Shown: positions 55,310 through 64,000, counted from the stretch's first letter. The stretch is 64,000 nt of DNA from Spirosoma aureum (GCF_011604685.1 NZ_CP050063.1:5044501-5108500); one strand, 5' to 3'. Numbers and translations are program-made. Notes: generated by a model not told the origin, from the sequence alone.

Positions 55310-55317
55310 TATATTTG
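55310..55317 (+). promoter_or_regulatory. -7 box TATATTTG upstream of the aldo/keto reductase gene
   Basis: An exact TAnnTTTG match 29 bases before the ATG at 55347, with no clear -33 TTG at the standard spacing. Confidence 0.4.
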
Positions 55318-55346
55318 AGACTTCCAATCAATAATCAACGTAATTC

Positions 55347-56378
55347 ATGGAGTATAGGCAATTAGGGGCTTCTGGTTTAAGAGTACCCGTTTTAAGCTTT
55401 GGCACTGGCACGTTTGGGGGCGGTACTAAATTTTTCAAAGCCTGGGGCAGCACGCAGGTCGACGAGGCCAGCCGAATGGTCAATCTCTGCCTCGATGCTG
55501 GCGTGAACCTGTTCGATACCGCCGATGTCTATTCCAGAGGTATATCAGAGGAAATTCTGGGAAAAGCCCTCACGGGTCTGCGCGACAAAGTGATTATTTC
55601 GACCAAGGCAACGTTCCCGATGAGCGCCGAAACGAATAACATGGGTTCGTCACGCTACCATCTTATCAAATCCTGTGAAGACAGCCTTCGTCGCTTAAAC
55701 ACCGATCACATCGATATCTTCCACATGCATGGCTTCGACGGACTCACTCCGGTTGAAGAAACGCTGCATACACTAAATGGTCTGGTTCAAAGTGGAAAAG
55801 TGCGCTACATTGCCTGCTCTAATTTTTCGGGCTGGCATTTGATGAAGTCGCTGGCAATATCCGAAAAATATGGCTGGGCACGCTATATAGGCCATCAGGC
55901 TTACTATTCGCTCGTCAGTCGCGAGTATGAATGGGAATTGATGCCACTAGCCCTGGATCAGAACGTGGGTACGCTGGTCTGGAGTCCCCTATCGGCCGGT
56001 CGGTTAAGCGGTAAATACCGCCGGAATCAGCCAATACCCGAAGATGCCCGAATTGCTCAGGGTGGTGGCGAAGGTCCTCCTATTCCAGACGATTTTTTTT
56101 ACGGAATCATTGATATGCTGGACGAAATTGCAGCCGAAACCGAAAAATCGGTAACGCAGGTAGCCTTGAACTGGCTCTTGCAGCGCCCTACGGTTTCAAC
56201 CCTGGTTGTCGGTGCCCGCAATGAGGAACAACTGATCCAGAATCTGGGAGCAATCGGCTGGCATTTAACGAAAGAGCAGGTTGCCCGGCTCGATGCAGCC
56301 AGCCACCGGGACCCTATTTATCCCTACTGGCACCAACGTGCCGTATCCTCGCAAATTAATCCGCCACCTGTCTGGTAA
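55347..56378 (+). CDS. Aldo/keto reductase
   Basis: A 343-aa TIM-barrel reductase. Asp in NLFDTADVYSRG (the catalytic Asp-Tyr region), then Lys in ISTKATF, His in IDIFHMHGFD, and an NADPH-binding C-terminal segment (STLVVGARNEEQL) match the AKR family. The length fits the YajO/general stress 69-type group. Probably reduces aldehydes or keto sugars with NADPH. Followed by an inverted repeat and the MpaB-type gene. Confidence 0.93.
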   Translation: MEYRQLGASGLRVPVLSFGTGTFGGGTKFFKAWGSTQVDEASRMVNLCLDAGVNLFDTADVYSRGISEEILGKALTGLRDKVIISTKATFPMSAETNNMGSSRYHLIKSCEDSLRRLNTDHIDIFHMHGFDGLTPVEETLHTLNGLVQSGKVRYIACSNFSGWHLMKSLAISEKYGWARYIGHQAYYSLVSREYEWELMPLALDQNVGTLVWSPLSAGRLSGKYRRNQPIPEDARIAQGGGEGPPIPDDFFYGIIDMLDEIAAETEKSVTQVALNWLLQRPTVSTLVVGARNEEQLIQNLGAIGWHLTKEQVARLDAASHRDPIYPYWHQRAVSSQINPPPVW

Positions 56379-56381
56379 ATT

Positions 56382-56428
56382 CAGTAGGCAGTTCCCAGTC
56401 TTCAGTTGGCACTGCTAACTGCCTACTG
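56382..56428. repeat. Inverted repeat of the GTCTTCAGTTGGCAGT family
   Basis: Arms CAGTAGGCAGTT and AACTGCCTACTG (12 bases) enclose CCCAGTCTTCAGTTGGCACT. It lies between the AKR and MpaB-type genes on the same strand. Confidence 0.8.
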
Positions 56429-56444
56429 CTAACTATAAAAAAAC

Positions 56445-57338
56445 ATGCCGGTTGTTTATAAAAAACGTTTGGGCATATTCCGCGATCCAGCGGTTCAAAA
56501 GGAGTTGCAAACGTTAGATCCAGTCCGCGATCACCAGCGCATGGTTCATCTGCTGACGGCCTATGAATTTCCGTTCGACATTACCCGCGCGCTCGAACTG
56601 GCGCTTTTTCATACCTACGCCAGTCCACGCGTGTCGGGCTTGCTGGCTCGCACGGGCGAATTCGAGCGTCATGGACAAAAACGGTACGACGACACGAGTC
56701 GCCTGATTTCAGAATTTATGGAGTCGGGTTATGCGAGTGAAAAAGGGCAACGAGCCATTGCCCACATGAATCTGATTCATGGGCATTACCGCATCGACAA
56801 CGCGGACTTTTTGTTTGTGCTGGCCACGTTTGTTTTTTATCCGATTGACTGGCTCAATCAATATGGCTGGCGAAAACTAACCACCACGGAGGAACTGGCT
56901 CTGTTTTACTTTTTCCGGGAAGTTGGCCGTCAGATGAATCTCAGTAACTTGCCCGAAACACCAGCCGAGATGAGGGCGTTTACCGATGCCTACGAAGCGC
57001 AGTACTTTCGATACACGGAAAGTAACCGACGGATTGCCGACTCGACCGTAAAGATTGTGCAGGGCTGGTTTCCAGGTTTTTTACATGCCCTGGTACAGCC
57101 AACGTTTGCCGCTTTGATTAACGACAAATTGCGGCTGGCTTTTGGCTATAAACTCCCCCCTGGCTGGTTTACCGGCTTAATCAGGGGGGCTTTATGGGTT
57201 CGCAAATTGCCCTTACGATGGATTACGTTCAAACCTTACCCATCGCTGATCGAGAAAACGTCGTTTCGCTACTACCCCGCTGGACCACCAGAGATTGAAG
57301 CCGTCGGACCAGAGGAGATTATCAGGAAAATCAAGTAA
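56445..57338 (+). CDS. MpaB-family oxygenase (DUF2236)
   Basis: A 297-aa protein of the DUF2236/MpaB and latex-clearing-protein superfamily. It has DPVRDHQRMVHLLTAYEFPF, ALELALFHTYASPR, HMNLIHGHYRIDNADFLFVL (His and acid likely in heme or metal binding) and a later FRYTESN segment. Members oxidise terpenoid or polyisoprene substrates or are unknown. No signal peptide. It is preceded by the AKR gene, an inverted repeat and only a short gap. Confidence 0.82.
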   Translation: MPVVYKKRLGIFRDPAVQKELQTLDPVRDHQRMVHLLTAYEFPFDITRALELALFHTYASPRVSGLLARTGEFERHGQKRYDDTSRLISEFMESGYASEKGQRAIAHMNLIHGHYRIDNADFLFVLATFVFYPIDWLNQYGWRKLTTTEELALFYFFREVGRQMNLSNLPETPAEMRAFTDAYEAQYFRYTESNRRIADSTVKIVQGWFPGFLHALVQPTFAALINDKLRLAFGYKLPPGWFTGLIRGALWVRKLPLRWITFKPYPSLIEKTSFRYYPAGPPEIEAVGPEEIIRKIK

Positions 57339-57441
57339 TGTAGTCGTTTCATCGTAATCGCCGGATCATGCTATTTTTCGAGATACACGGTATCTATTAT
57401 TTATAAACGGCTTCGTTTCTTTGCTGAAAGCTTTGCTTTAT

Positions 57442-58347
57442 ATGCTCTCGTTACAACACGAAATTTTTCTGGAAGTCGCCCGCCTGCTTAGCTTTACCAA
57501 AGCCAGTCAGATCTTATTTTTGAGCCAATCAGCCATTAGTAAACACATAAAAGCCCTGGAAGCGTTTTATAAAACGGCATTATTCGAACGCCATGGCAAT
57601 ACCATCAGCCTAACGCAGGCAGGTCAGCTATTATACCAGAAAGGACTGGAAGCCAGTCAGTTAAAAACCGAATTACACCAGCAACTACAGCAACTCAGTG
57701 CCAGTTTTTTACCCACAACCCGGCTGGCGGTAGGGTCAAGCACTACCATTAGTCTGTATGTATTGCCTCCCGTTCTGTCGGCCTATCTGCGTCAGCATCC
57801 CAACATGCAGATTCAGGTGCTGAACCGCAACTCAAGCAATATCCAGAAAGCATTGCTCGATCATGAAATCGATGTAGGCATCGTTGAAACCTTAACACAG
57901 GTTAACACGCTGACATACATACCTTTTATCACCGATCAGGTGCTGGCAGTCTGCTCCCGAAACAGCCCACTTCGTAACCGAACACTACGCATTGACGAAA
58001 TTCCTCAACTTCCTTTAGCCCTTCGTGAGCAAGGGTCAGGTACGCTCGCTGTCGTTGAGGATACGTTGCAGAAACAGGGAATTCGACAAGCCGATTTAAG
58101 GATTCTTATACGCCTTGGTGGTACTGAAGCGCTTAAAAATTTCGTATTGGCCGACACCTGCCTGGCTTTTCTGCCGAAGCGGGCCATTCTGAAAGAACTG
58201 GCTACCGGTGAGTTAGTTGAGGTGCCGATCGAGAACCTGTCCATTGAGCGTACGTTCCAGTTTATCCAGCGCAAGGGTACCGAAAACAATCAACTCGTGA
58301 ACGCATTCATTCGATATACCCGGCGCTACTATTCAGAAATGGAATAA
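57442..58347 (+). CDS. LysR-family transcriptional regulator
   Basis: A 301-aa LysR-type regulator, with start at the ATG at 57442 rather than TTG 57421. The N-terminal HTH is FTKASQILFLSQSAISKHIK, followed by FERHGNTISLTQAG, a linker helix and a periplasmic-binding-like effector domain (LAVGSSTTISLYVLPPVL, VGIVETLTQ). It is typically an activator of a nearby or divergent gene. Both neighbours (MpaB-type, threonine synthase) are on the same strand, so its target is not obvious. Confidence 0.92.
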   Translation: MLSLQHEIFLEVARLLSFTKASQILFLSQSAISKHIKALEAFYKTALFERHGNTISLTQAGQLLYQKGLEASQLKTELHQQLQQLSASFLPTTRLAVGSSTTISLYVLPPVLSAYLRQHPNMQIQVLNRNSSNIQKALLDHEIDVGIVETLTQVNTLTYIPFITDQVLAVCSRNSPLRNRTLRIDEIPQLPLALREQGSGTLAVVEDTLQKQGIRQADLRILIRLGGTEALKNFVLADTCLAFLPKRAILKELATGELVEVPIENLSIERTFQFIQRKGTENNQLVNAFIRYTRRYYSEME

Positions 58348-58413
58348 CTCATATCAAAACGTCGTTTGCGCTAAACGCTTCGGTCGGACAACTTGCAAAA
58401 AAGTTAACCGGCC

Positions 58414-59622
58414 ATGGATACAGCCATCTCTTCATCACTACTTCAATCGCTGCACTGTTCGCAATGTGGACAGAGCTATTCGCCATTCACCCGACAAACG
58501 GTGTCGGTTTGTTGCCAGATGCCTTTGCTGGCAAGTTATCAACTCAATCAGGGACTCAACAAAGCAGAACTGTTATTCCGAGAAAAATCGCTCTGGCGTT
58601 ATGCCGAACTCCTTCCGGTTCTTGACCCCAGAAACCGCGTTAGTTTAGGTGAAGGCTTTACACCACTGCTGGCACTTCCCCGGCTGGCTAATACGTATTC
58701 GATGCGTCAGCTAACGCTTAAAGACGAAGGCCTTAACCCAACCGGATCGTTTAAAGCGCGTGGACTGAGTCTGGCGATTTCAAAGGCTAAGGAAAATGGC
58801 GAAACGGCCTGCATCGTGCCAACGGCCGGTAATGCCGGGGTTGCCATGGCCGCCTATTGTGCCAGGGCCGGGCTTGAGGCTGTCGTGGTTATGCCTCGGC
58901 ACACTCCGGAAGCATTTCGGGAAGAATGCCTCGCGTATGGAGCTACTGTTATCCTAATCGACGGTCTGATCAATGACTGTGCGGCTAAAGTTCAGGAATT
59001 GAACCGTTACGGCGATTATTTCGACGTTTCTACCCTGAAAGAACCGTATCGGCTGGAAGGTAAAAAGACAATGGGGTATGAAATTGCCGAACAATTAAAC
59101 TGGCAGCTACCCGATGTGATCATGTATCCTACGGGCGGTGGAACGGGGCTCATTGGCCTTTGGAAAGCGTTTCAGGAAATGAAAGAACTAGGCTGGCTCT
59201 CAGCAGACCAGCCATTGCCCAGACTGGTGGCGGTTCAGGCAGAAAACTGTTGTCCCGTTGTTGAAACGTTCTGGGGAAGGCAGGCCAACAGTAAACAATA
59301 CATGGGCCGCCCTACCCTCGCGAATGGGCTGGCGGTTCCCCGGCCTATCGGGGAACCACTGATGCTGAATGTATTACAGGAATCGGGTGGTACGGCTATT
59401 GCTGTCTCAGAAGAACAGATGCTGGAGGGCGTTCGAGAATTGGGTCGTCATGAAGGACTTTTTGTCGCCCCCGAAGGTGGTGCAATCTGGGCCGCTACGA
59501 AGCAATTGCTACACGAGGGCTGGTTACGTTCTGACGAACACATTCTGCTGCTGAATACAGGATCTGGTCAGAAATATCTGGATAATCTGAAAGGAATCTG
59601 GCAGACTCAGGAACATACGTGA
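58414..59622 (+). CDS. thrC: Threonine synthase
   Basis: A 402-aa PLP enzyme converting O-phosphohomoserine to threonine. It has an N-terminal zinc-ribbon-like CSQCG and CC, PLP-binding Lys114 in NPTGSFKARGLSLA, a PTAGNAGVAMAAY region, and a phosphate-binding PTGGGTGLIG loop. This short-type length with a CxxC head is common in Bacteroidota. No other thr genes are adjacent. It follows the LysR gene by 66 bases, which may be co-transcribed. Confidence 0.93.
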   Translation: MDTAISSSLLQSLHCSQCGQSYSPFTRQTVSVCCQMPLLASYQLNQGLNKAELLFREKSLWRYAELLPVLDPRNRVSLGEGFTPLLALPRLANTYSMRQLTLKDEGLNPTGSFKARGLSLAISKAKENGETACIVPTAGNAGVAMAAYCARAGLEAVVVMPRHTPEAFREECLAYGATVILIDGLINDCAAKVQELNRYGDYFDVSTLKEPYRLEGKKTMGYEIAEQLNWQLPDVIMYPTGGGTGLIGLWKAFQEMKELGWLSADQPLPRLVAVQAENCCPVVETFWGRQANSKQYMGRPTLANGLAVPRPIGEPLMLNVLQESGGTAIAVSEEQMLEGVRELGRHEGLFVAPEGGAIWAATKQLLHEGWLRSDEHILLLNTGSGQKYLDNLKGIWQTQEHT

Positions 59623-59673
59623 CTGATTGACCTATAACCCGAATCTGCGGTTTCTCCCAATGGCGGAACATTC

Positions 59674-59733
59674 GCTTCGAGCCGTGCCACGGTTTGTATG
59701 CTCATCATTAGTAACCGTGGCACGGCTCGAAGC
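59674..59733. repeat. Perfect 21-base-arm inverted repeat, GTGCCACGGTT family
   Basis: GCTTCGAGCCGTGCCACGG (plus TT) and its exact reverse complement are separated by 18 bases. The core GTGCCACGGTT matches the palindrome at 50489-50529. Located just after thrC, before the glycosylase gene on the same strand. Confidence 0.9.
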
Positions 59734-59832
59734 AAAAGTCCTGATTGAGTGAAATTCAGCGGATATATCCGGTACTTTATCCGCTGAATTTACGGCAAAA
59801 ATGGGTATCTTAGTCGGCACAATCATTTATTC

Positions 59833-60462
59833 ATGCAGCCCGCTACCGATCTCATTTCCCCGCTGGACTATCTTGCTCAGGACGCCGTTATGGCTCGTTT
59901 GATACAGGAGACACCATCACCCAAAATCTTTAATGACTATGCCGGTGATGTCTATCTGGCCCTGCTCGAAAGTATCGTTTCCCAACAGATTTCGGTGAAG
60001 GCAGCCGATGCCATTTTTTCCCGATTCCGGCAACTGTTCGCCGATGGTTATCCACATCCCAATGAGTTGCTCCTGAAGTCAGCCGACGAGTTGCGTAGTG
60101 CCGGTTTGTCGTTCCAGAAAATCAAGTACCTGCAAAGTGTAGCCGGATTTTCGTTGGCCAATCCAATGGACCGGGCTCATCTTGATCCGATGACGGACGA
60201 AGAAATCGTGCAGTACCTGCTGCCAATTAAAGGAGTTGGCCGCTGGACGGTTGAGATGCTGCTTATGTTCGTACTGGATCGACCAGACGTTTTCCCGATC
60301 GACGATCTGGTCATTCGTCAGCGAATGTTGCTGGCGTATCCAGAGCAAACCAATGGTCTGACGGGTAAAGCACTCTACAAAGCCCTGCATCAGATTGCCG
60401 ACGCCTGGCGACCCTACCGAACAACAGCCAGTCGGTATTTATGGCGCTGGAAGCCGCTCTAA
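59833..60462 (+). CDS. AlkA-type DNA-3-methyladenine glycosylase
   Basis: A 209-aa HhH-GPD glycosylase. It has ESIVSQQISVKAADAIFSRF near residues 46-65, helix-hairpin-helix LLPIKGVGRWTVEM (129-142) and catalytic Asp158 in PIDDLVIRQ. It lacks the N-terminal TBP-like domain of E. coli AlkA, as do many short family members. Removes alkylated bases (3-methyladenine, 7-methylguanine) for base-excision repair. Confidence 0.9.
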   Translation: MQPATDLISPLDYLAQDAVMARLIQETPSPKIFNDYAGDVYLALLESIVSQQISVKAADAIFSRFRQLFADGYPHPNELLLKSADELRSAGLSFQKIKYLQSVAGFSLANPMDRAHLDPMTDEEIVQYLLPIKGVGRWTVEMLLMFVLDRPDVFPIDDLVIRQRMLLAYPEQTNGLTGKALYKALHQIADAWRPYRTTASRYLWRWKPL

Positions 60463-60494
60463 GCGAAGGGTAGTGGTTAGCGGTACACTGTATG

Positions 60495-61883
60495 TTATAA
60501 CTTTTTCACTCTGACGGCCACTTTCGACTCTACTTTAATCAGAACCTGAACGCCCTCGGGTCGAACCACAACCCGCTGCGGCACCAATCGGAACGAATCG
60601 ATATTCAGCGTTGTCTTTCGCCCGGCTCCACCGCGGGCAAAAGCTGTTTCAATTTTTTCGGGCAGTTCAGAAATCTGATGCCGTAAGGGAATAACCATCA
60701 CCGATTGAAGAGAATCGCGAAAGTGATCGTGCAGTAACCAGTCAGCGGTAGCAAATAAGCGTTCTTTGGTATCTACATCAAAATCCAGCGACTTGATCTC
60801 CAGCGTATTGTTTAATGTATCATAGCTAGGCTGCCCATGAAAATATAAAGTGCCATTGACAGCGCCAGTCACTTCTGTTTTCACAATCAACGAGCGTCCA
60901 CCGCCATATACAGTAGCATTCTTAATTTTCACTTTCCCACCCGCCAGCTTGATCTTTTGATCTTCCAGTGCTTTGGCTAACACCCGGTTAGCATCCTCGA
61001 AGGGAATAAAAGCCCGCACTTCCAGACGCGATGCCTCCGGCGTTTTGGCGCGTCTTAATAAGCGCGGCAGCCGTTCAAGCTCCGTTACGATTGGTTTTGG
61101 GCCTACTTTTGTATCGACCCGAAATGCAATTTGCAGCGGAACCGTAATGCGTTTTTCATCCCCGAAAACGGGGGCGGCTGCAATACTGAATGGTTTTGGA
61201 ATGATCCAGATTTCTTCAGGCTTTTTAGCGATGCGCAAGGGTTTCTGCATATCGCGCCAAACCTTCCGTACATGCCGGTCCAGCCGCAATTCCGTATGTA
61301 CTGCTTTATCGATAGCGGCCTCTATTTCGGCTTTTCGTTTATCAAGAATGCTTTCGGCCAGTTTCGTTACGCCAATTTTTATGCCCAACATCTGAACCGT
61401 TGGCTTATGTATCCAATGGTAGTTTTCAAACCTCGATCGGGTGGCTAATCGCCAGTTGGAACCAATTGAAAGTGGGCTTACAAAATTAACTGCCAGGGCA
61501 CAAAGCGGACGTCGTTTCCGAATCTTACGCAGCCCAATCGGATTGGTGTACCACACTTGCAGGGGGGCCGAGAAAGAAACCTTTCGGTTCGCATAATGAA
61601 TACGAACGGGGCCTGTTCGTTCGACGCGAATGTGCCAGGCTTCACCTTTCTTTCCTTCGAAGGTTTCTTCAGGAACCAGCACAACGCCCAGCGATTTATT
61701 GATCTTCCGCTCCAGATCTGCGATCTTAAACGTTATATCGCCTGCCACATACGATATTGGGTCGGGAATGGCCGGCTCAAAATCCTGCGCTGCCGGCGGC
61801 TTTGACCGGACACGATTACAACTTACGGAAGCCAGAAGGGCCGCAAATACTATAAAAAATCCGATGAGACGTTGAGTGTTCAC
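60495..61883 (-). CDS. DUF4403 family lipoprotein
   Basis: A 462-aa protein with signal peptide and lipobox (ALLASVSCNR). The long beta-rich body with repeated ADLERKINKSLGVVL-like and alternating basic strands fits the DUF4403 family, which has a BPI/SMP-like lipid-binding appearance. Outer-membrane anchored, possibly in lipid transport (inference). Convergent with the AlkA-type gene, and upstream of a small Cys-rich gene on the same strand. Confidence 0.85.
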   Translation of the reverse strand: MNTQRLIGFFIVFAALLASVSCNRVRSKPPAAQDFEPAIPDPISYVAGDITFKIADLERKINKSLGVVLVPEETFEGKKGEAWHIRVERTGPVRIHYANRKVSFSAPLQVWYTNPIGLRKIRKRRPLCALAVNFVSPLSIGSNWRLATRSRFENYHWIHKPTVQMLGIKIGVTKLAESILDKRKAEIEAAIDKAVHTELRLDRHVRKVWRDMQKPLRIAKKPEEIWIIPKPFSIAAAPVFGDEKRITVPLQIAFRVDTKVGPKPIVTELERLPRLLRRAKTPEASRLEVRAFIPFEDANRVLAKALEDQKIKLAGGKVKIKNATVYGGGRSLIVKTEVTGAVNGTLYFHGQPSYDTLNNTLEIKSLDFDVDTKERLFATADWLLHDHFRDSLQSVMVIPLRHQISELPEKIETAFARGGAGRKTTLNIDSFRLVPQRVVVRPEGVQVLIKVESKVAVRVKKL

Positions 61884-61934
61884 TGCAACATCAAACTATC
61901 AGATTTCGAAAATGTTAATTAAGTAAACGGATAT

Positions 61935-62090
61935 TCATTTCGCGGTAGTTATCGCCGACGTTTTTGCGTCGGTTTCACAACCGCATCCTTTGCCACAGCC
62001 TGCCTGCTTTTTGAAGAAACTTCGGTAAGCCCGGTTACCCATATAACCTACGGCAAAAGCAAAGATCAGAAAGATGATGAACTCCTGCAT
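61935..62090 (-). CDS. FeoB-associated Cys-rich membrane protein
   Basis: A 51-aa protein: one N-terminal membrane helix (MQEFIIFLIFAFAVGYM), a basic stretch and a Cys-rich tail GCGKGCGC. This is the FeoB-associated Cys-rich pattern. Members usually sit next to feoA/feoB for ferrous iron uptake, yet no feo gene is present here, so it is an orphan. The gene lies 51 bases upstream of the DUF4403 gene on the same strand. Confidence 0.85.
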   Translation of the reverse strand: MQEFIIFLIFAFAVGYMGNRAYRSFFKKQAGCGKGCGCETDAKTSAITTAK

Positions 62091-62183
62091 GATTTGAATT
62101 TCTATCGGTTAGCTCTTCCCGATTGGTTGCTTACGTCTGAAGTCCAAAACCGGAGAGTCAACGGTCAATTGCCCAACATTTTT

Positions 62184-62726
62184 TCATACCCAACCGTTCC
62201 GAACGGCCAGTTGATTAATGTGCTGATAGTGATGTTCGCCATGCCAGGCATAGATCCCAATTACCTCCGATATGGGGAAAGAACGCTGACTTCCCGGATG
62301 GAAATATGTGCGTTGCCGTTGGTCTTCAGTAAGTGATTTTAGTACCGTTACCCAGCGCAGGTGTAAATTGCTTAAGATGACCAGAGATGGGGCAACGTCA
62401 AGTGTATAGTCAGCTAGTTTAGCCCAATCGCCTTCCTCGTAGGGTGAAATGGTCGGATTGTTTTCCGTAAGAGCCAGTTTAACCCGCACATACGCATTAA
62501 TATGGCTATCAACGACGTGGTGTACGACCTGCCGAACGGTCCAGCCATCGGGGCGGTAGGGCGTATCAAGGCGCTCATCGTCCCACCTGCCTACGAGTTC
62601 GGTCAGTTTCCTGGGCATCCCGGCAATAATCGCGATGTGTTCGTGATTCTGCTCAGTTGTAAAAATACTCCCATACGCAAAATCGCCAATGGGGTAACGG
62701 AGATTGTATAGGTCTTGCTCCTGCAT
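62184..62726 (-). CDS. YfiT-like DinB-superfamily thiol transferase/hydrolase
   Basis: A 180-aa protein of the YfiT/BstA-like DinB fold: NLRYPIGDFAYG (N-terminal signature), RPDGWTVRQVVHHVVDSHIN with a metal His, and YAWHGEHHYQHI with two further His. The three-His Zn/Ni site is intact by eye. In Bacillus it transfers bacillithiol; the thiol used here is unknown. Normal length. Confidence 0.88.
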   Translation of the reverse strand: MQEQDLYNLRYPIGDFAYGSIFTTEQNHEHIAIIAGMPRKLTELVGRWDDERLDTPYRPDGWTVRQVVHHVVDSHINAYVRVKLALTENNPTISPYEEGDWAKLADYTLDVAPSLVILSNLHLRWVTVLKSLTEDQRQRTYFHPGSQRSFPISEVIGIYAWHGEHHYQHINQLAVRNGWV

Positions 62727-62801
62727 AGTTTGTAACTTATTCGATTTAGGGTTTACCTGATTCGGTGTTTAGCTTGCTGTACTCGATAAACCGGAAACCA
62801 G

Positions 62802-63626
62802 TTAGTGCCAGTATTCCTGAATCGCTTTTAGTAATTCCGGCTGCATGCCTGACCCCGCAATGACATCGCCCCGAAACAGAAATGCGTCGCCACCCTCAAA
62901 ATCAGTGACGATCCCGCCCGCTTCGTGTACGAGCAGTACGCCCGCTGCCATGTCCCAGGAGTGAAGATTGTACTCATAAAAAGCCTCGAATCGGCCACAG
63001 GCAACGTAAGCCAGATCGATCGCTGCTGAACCCAGCCGACGCAGACCGTGGGTTTGCTTCATCAATGATTCCAGAATCTGAAGATACTTCGGCATCTTGT
63101 CGAAGGTATAATACGGAAAACCCGTTGCAATCAGGCTCTCACCCAGTTGAGTTGCCGGGGAAACCGAAATTTTAGTACCATTGCAATAGGCTCCTCCCCC
63201 TTTCCAGGCCGAAAAACATTCGTCACGGTTCGGATCATAGACAACGCCGGCAAGGGGTGTACTGCCCTGAGCCAGCCCAATACTGACTGAAAAAACGGGT
63301 AGATCATGAATAAAATTGGCTGTACCATCGAGCGGATCGATGATCCAGTTGAGCGCAGTTGGGTCGGCTTCCTGACCAGTAGTTCCCTCTTCAGTTATAA
63401 ATCCGGCTTGTGGCAACAACTGACTCAGGCGAACAACCAGTTGTTTTTCCGTTTCTTTATCGACATAGGACACTAAATTATTCAAGCCTTTGTATTCAAT
63501 GGCTTCTCGCTGAAATTTGCTTCGCTCCTGAAGCAGAAATGCACCGGCATCGGTGGCAATTGTACAAATGTCGCGGGTGATGGCGGCTAAATCGAGGGAA
63601 GATTGGGCTGAAACGTTCGTGGTCAT
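62802..63626 (-). CDS. Inositol-1-monophosphatase family protein
   Basis: A 274-aa Mg-dependent phosphatase. It has GFITEEGTTG (metal-binding Glu, near residues 75-84), WIIDPLDGTANFIHDLP (metal-binding DPLDGTxN) and a C-terminal WDMAAGVLLVHEAGG, all family hallmarks. Length is typical. Substrates can include myo-inositol phosphate, PAP or fructose-1,6-bisphosphate. Divergent from the threonine aldolase gene, with about 97 bases between. Confidence 0.93.
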   Translation of the reverse strand: MTTNVSAQSSLDLAAITRDICTIATDAGAFLLQERSKFQREAIEYKGLNNLVSYVDKETEKQLVVRLSQLLPQAGFITEEGTTGQEADPTALNWIIDPLDGTANFIHDLPVFSVSIGLAQGSTPLAGVVYDPNRDECFSAWKGGGAYCNGTKISVSPATQLGESLIATGFPYYTFDKMPKYLQILESLMKQTHGLRRLGSAAIDLAYVACGRFEAFYEYNLHSWDMAAGVLLVHEAGGIVTDFEGGDAFLFRGDVIAGSGMQPELLKAIQEYWH

Positions 63627-63723
63627 TCGTTAGGTAGGCCGATTTTGAGAGGCCAAGATATAAAAAAGCGGAAACAAGGGCTGTCTGGTTGCCCGTAATT
63701 CCATTCTGTGCGACCTTTGTTTT

Positions 63724-64000
63724 ATGACGATTGACCTGCGTAGCGATACAATTACTCAACCCACGCCCGCCATGCGCGAGGCTATGTTTACGGCCCAACT
63801 GGGCGACGATGTTCTCGGCGATGATCCTACTGTCAATGCCCTCGAAGCAAAAGCTGCCGCCATGTTAGGCATGGAAGCCGCTTTGTTCTGTGCCTCCGGT
63901 ACGATGACGAACCAGCTGGCGATTCGTACCCACACCCGCCCCGGCGACGATGTCATCTGCGATTACCTGTCGCATGTGTACCAGTACGAAGGGGGTGGTA
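63724..64000 (+). CDS. Threonine aldolase (beta-eliminating lyase fold), 3' end beyond window
   Basis: The first 92 codons of a PLP-dependent aldolase: start [20 protein letters not shown], a [15 protein letters not shown] block and [18 protein letters not shown], all typical of low-specificity L-threonine aldolase, which cleaves threonine to glycine and acetaldehyde. The frame runs off the window end, so the PLP-lysine is not visible. Confidence 0.9.
   Translation, partial: MTIDLRSDTITQPTPAMREAMFTAQLGDDVLGDDPTVNALEAKAAAMLGMEAALFCASGTMTNQLAIRTHTRPGDDVICDYLSHVYQYEGGG

Overview
The window reads as chromosome of a Bacteroidota bacterium of the Cytophagales, most like Spirosoma or a close relative. 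This placement is inferred from protein styles, not from a search. The signs are type IX secretion (T9SS) C-terminal sorting domains, a one-piece hybrid two-component regulator, stand-alone LytTR proteins, DUF4468, DUF4403 and FeoB-associated Cys-rich proteins, TAnnTTTG-type -7 boxes, and weak or absent Shine-Dalgarno sequences.

Bases 1 to about 19,650 are the right-hand part of an integrated element, most simply a prophage, inserted at the 3' end of a tRNA-Ser(CGA) gene. Its left end lies outside the window. A rightward tail block (1-9707) holds an open-ended unknown protein, a large protein with an SGNH-hydrolase-like region, a 28-codon signal-peptide-like ORF translationally coupled to a large tail-region protein, a small basic protein and a tape-measure protein. 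An accessory block (9.8-19.4 kb) follows. It contains a DUF4468 protein, a highly structured intergenic stretch before a 53-aa coiled-coil ORF, an AAA ATPase-TOPRIM/DUF4435 fusion downstream of a serine recombinase (candidate anti-phage module), small unknown genes, a umuDC operon with an extra small gene, a candidate small RNA able to pair with the umuD leader, a secreted trypsin-like protease, and a tyrosine integrase beside the tRNA. The ATPase and protease genes are visibly more AT-rich than the tail genes.

Bases 19.8-40.5 kb are chromosomal: asparaginase, TatD, an envelope-glycan cluster (two GT2 glycosyltransferases, a NodB deacetylase, an LPG-flippase-like membrane protein), ruvC, yjbQ, a DUF255 thioredoxin-fold protein, a T9SS-exported protein, a CpsB-type phosphatase, a hybrid two-component regulator, two orphan LytTR regulators, a lipoprotein, an alpha/beta hydrolase with a UMF1 transporter, and tRNA-Val(GAC).

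Bases 41-64 kb hold an ELW/DGT-repeat T9SS protein, a leftward sugar or sugar-acid oxidation group (MFS transporter, SDR, Tat-exported TIM-barrel protein, dehydrogenase-cytochrome c fusion) facing a second SDR, several lipoproteins, a serine beta-lactamase-fold hydrolase, a five-bladed propeller glycosidase-like protein, aldo/keto reductase, an MpaB-type oxygenase, a LysR regulator, threonine synthase, an AlkA-type glycosylase, DUF4403, a YfiT-like thiol transferase, an inositol monophosphatase and the start of a threonine aldolase. Two families of short intergenic inverted repeats are scattered through this chromosomal part. No CRISPR array, rRNA gene or intact insertion sequence was seen.
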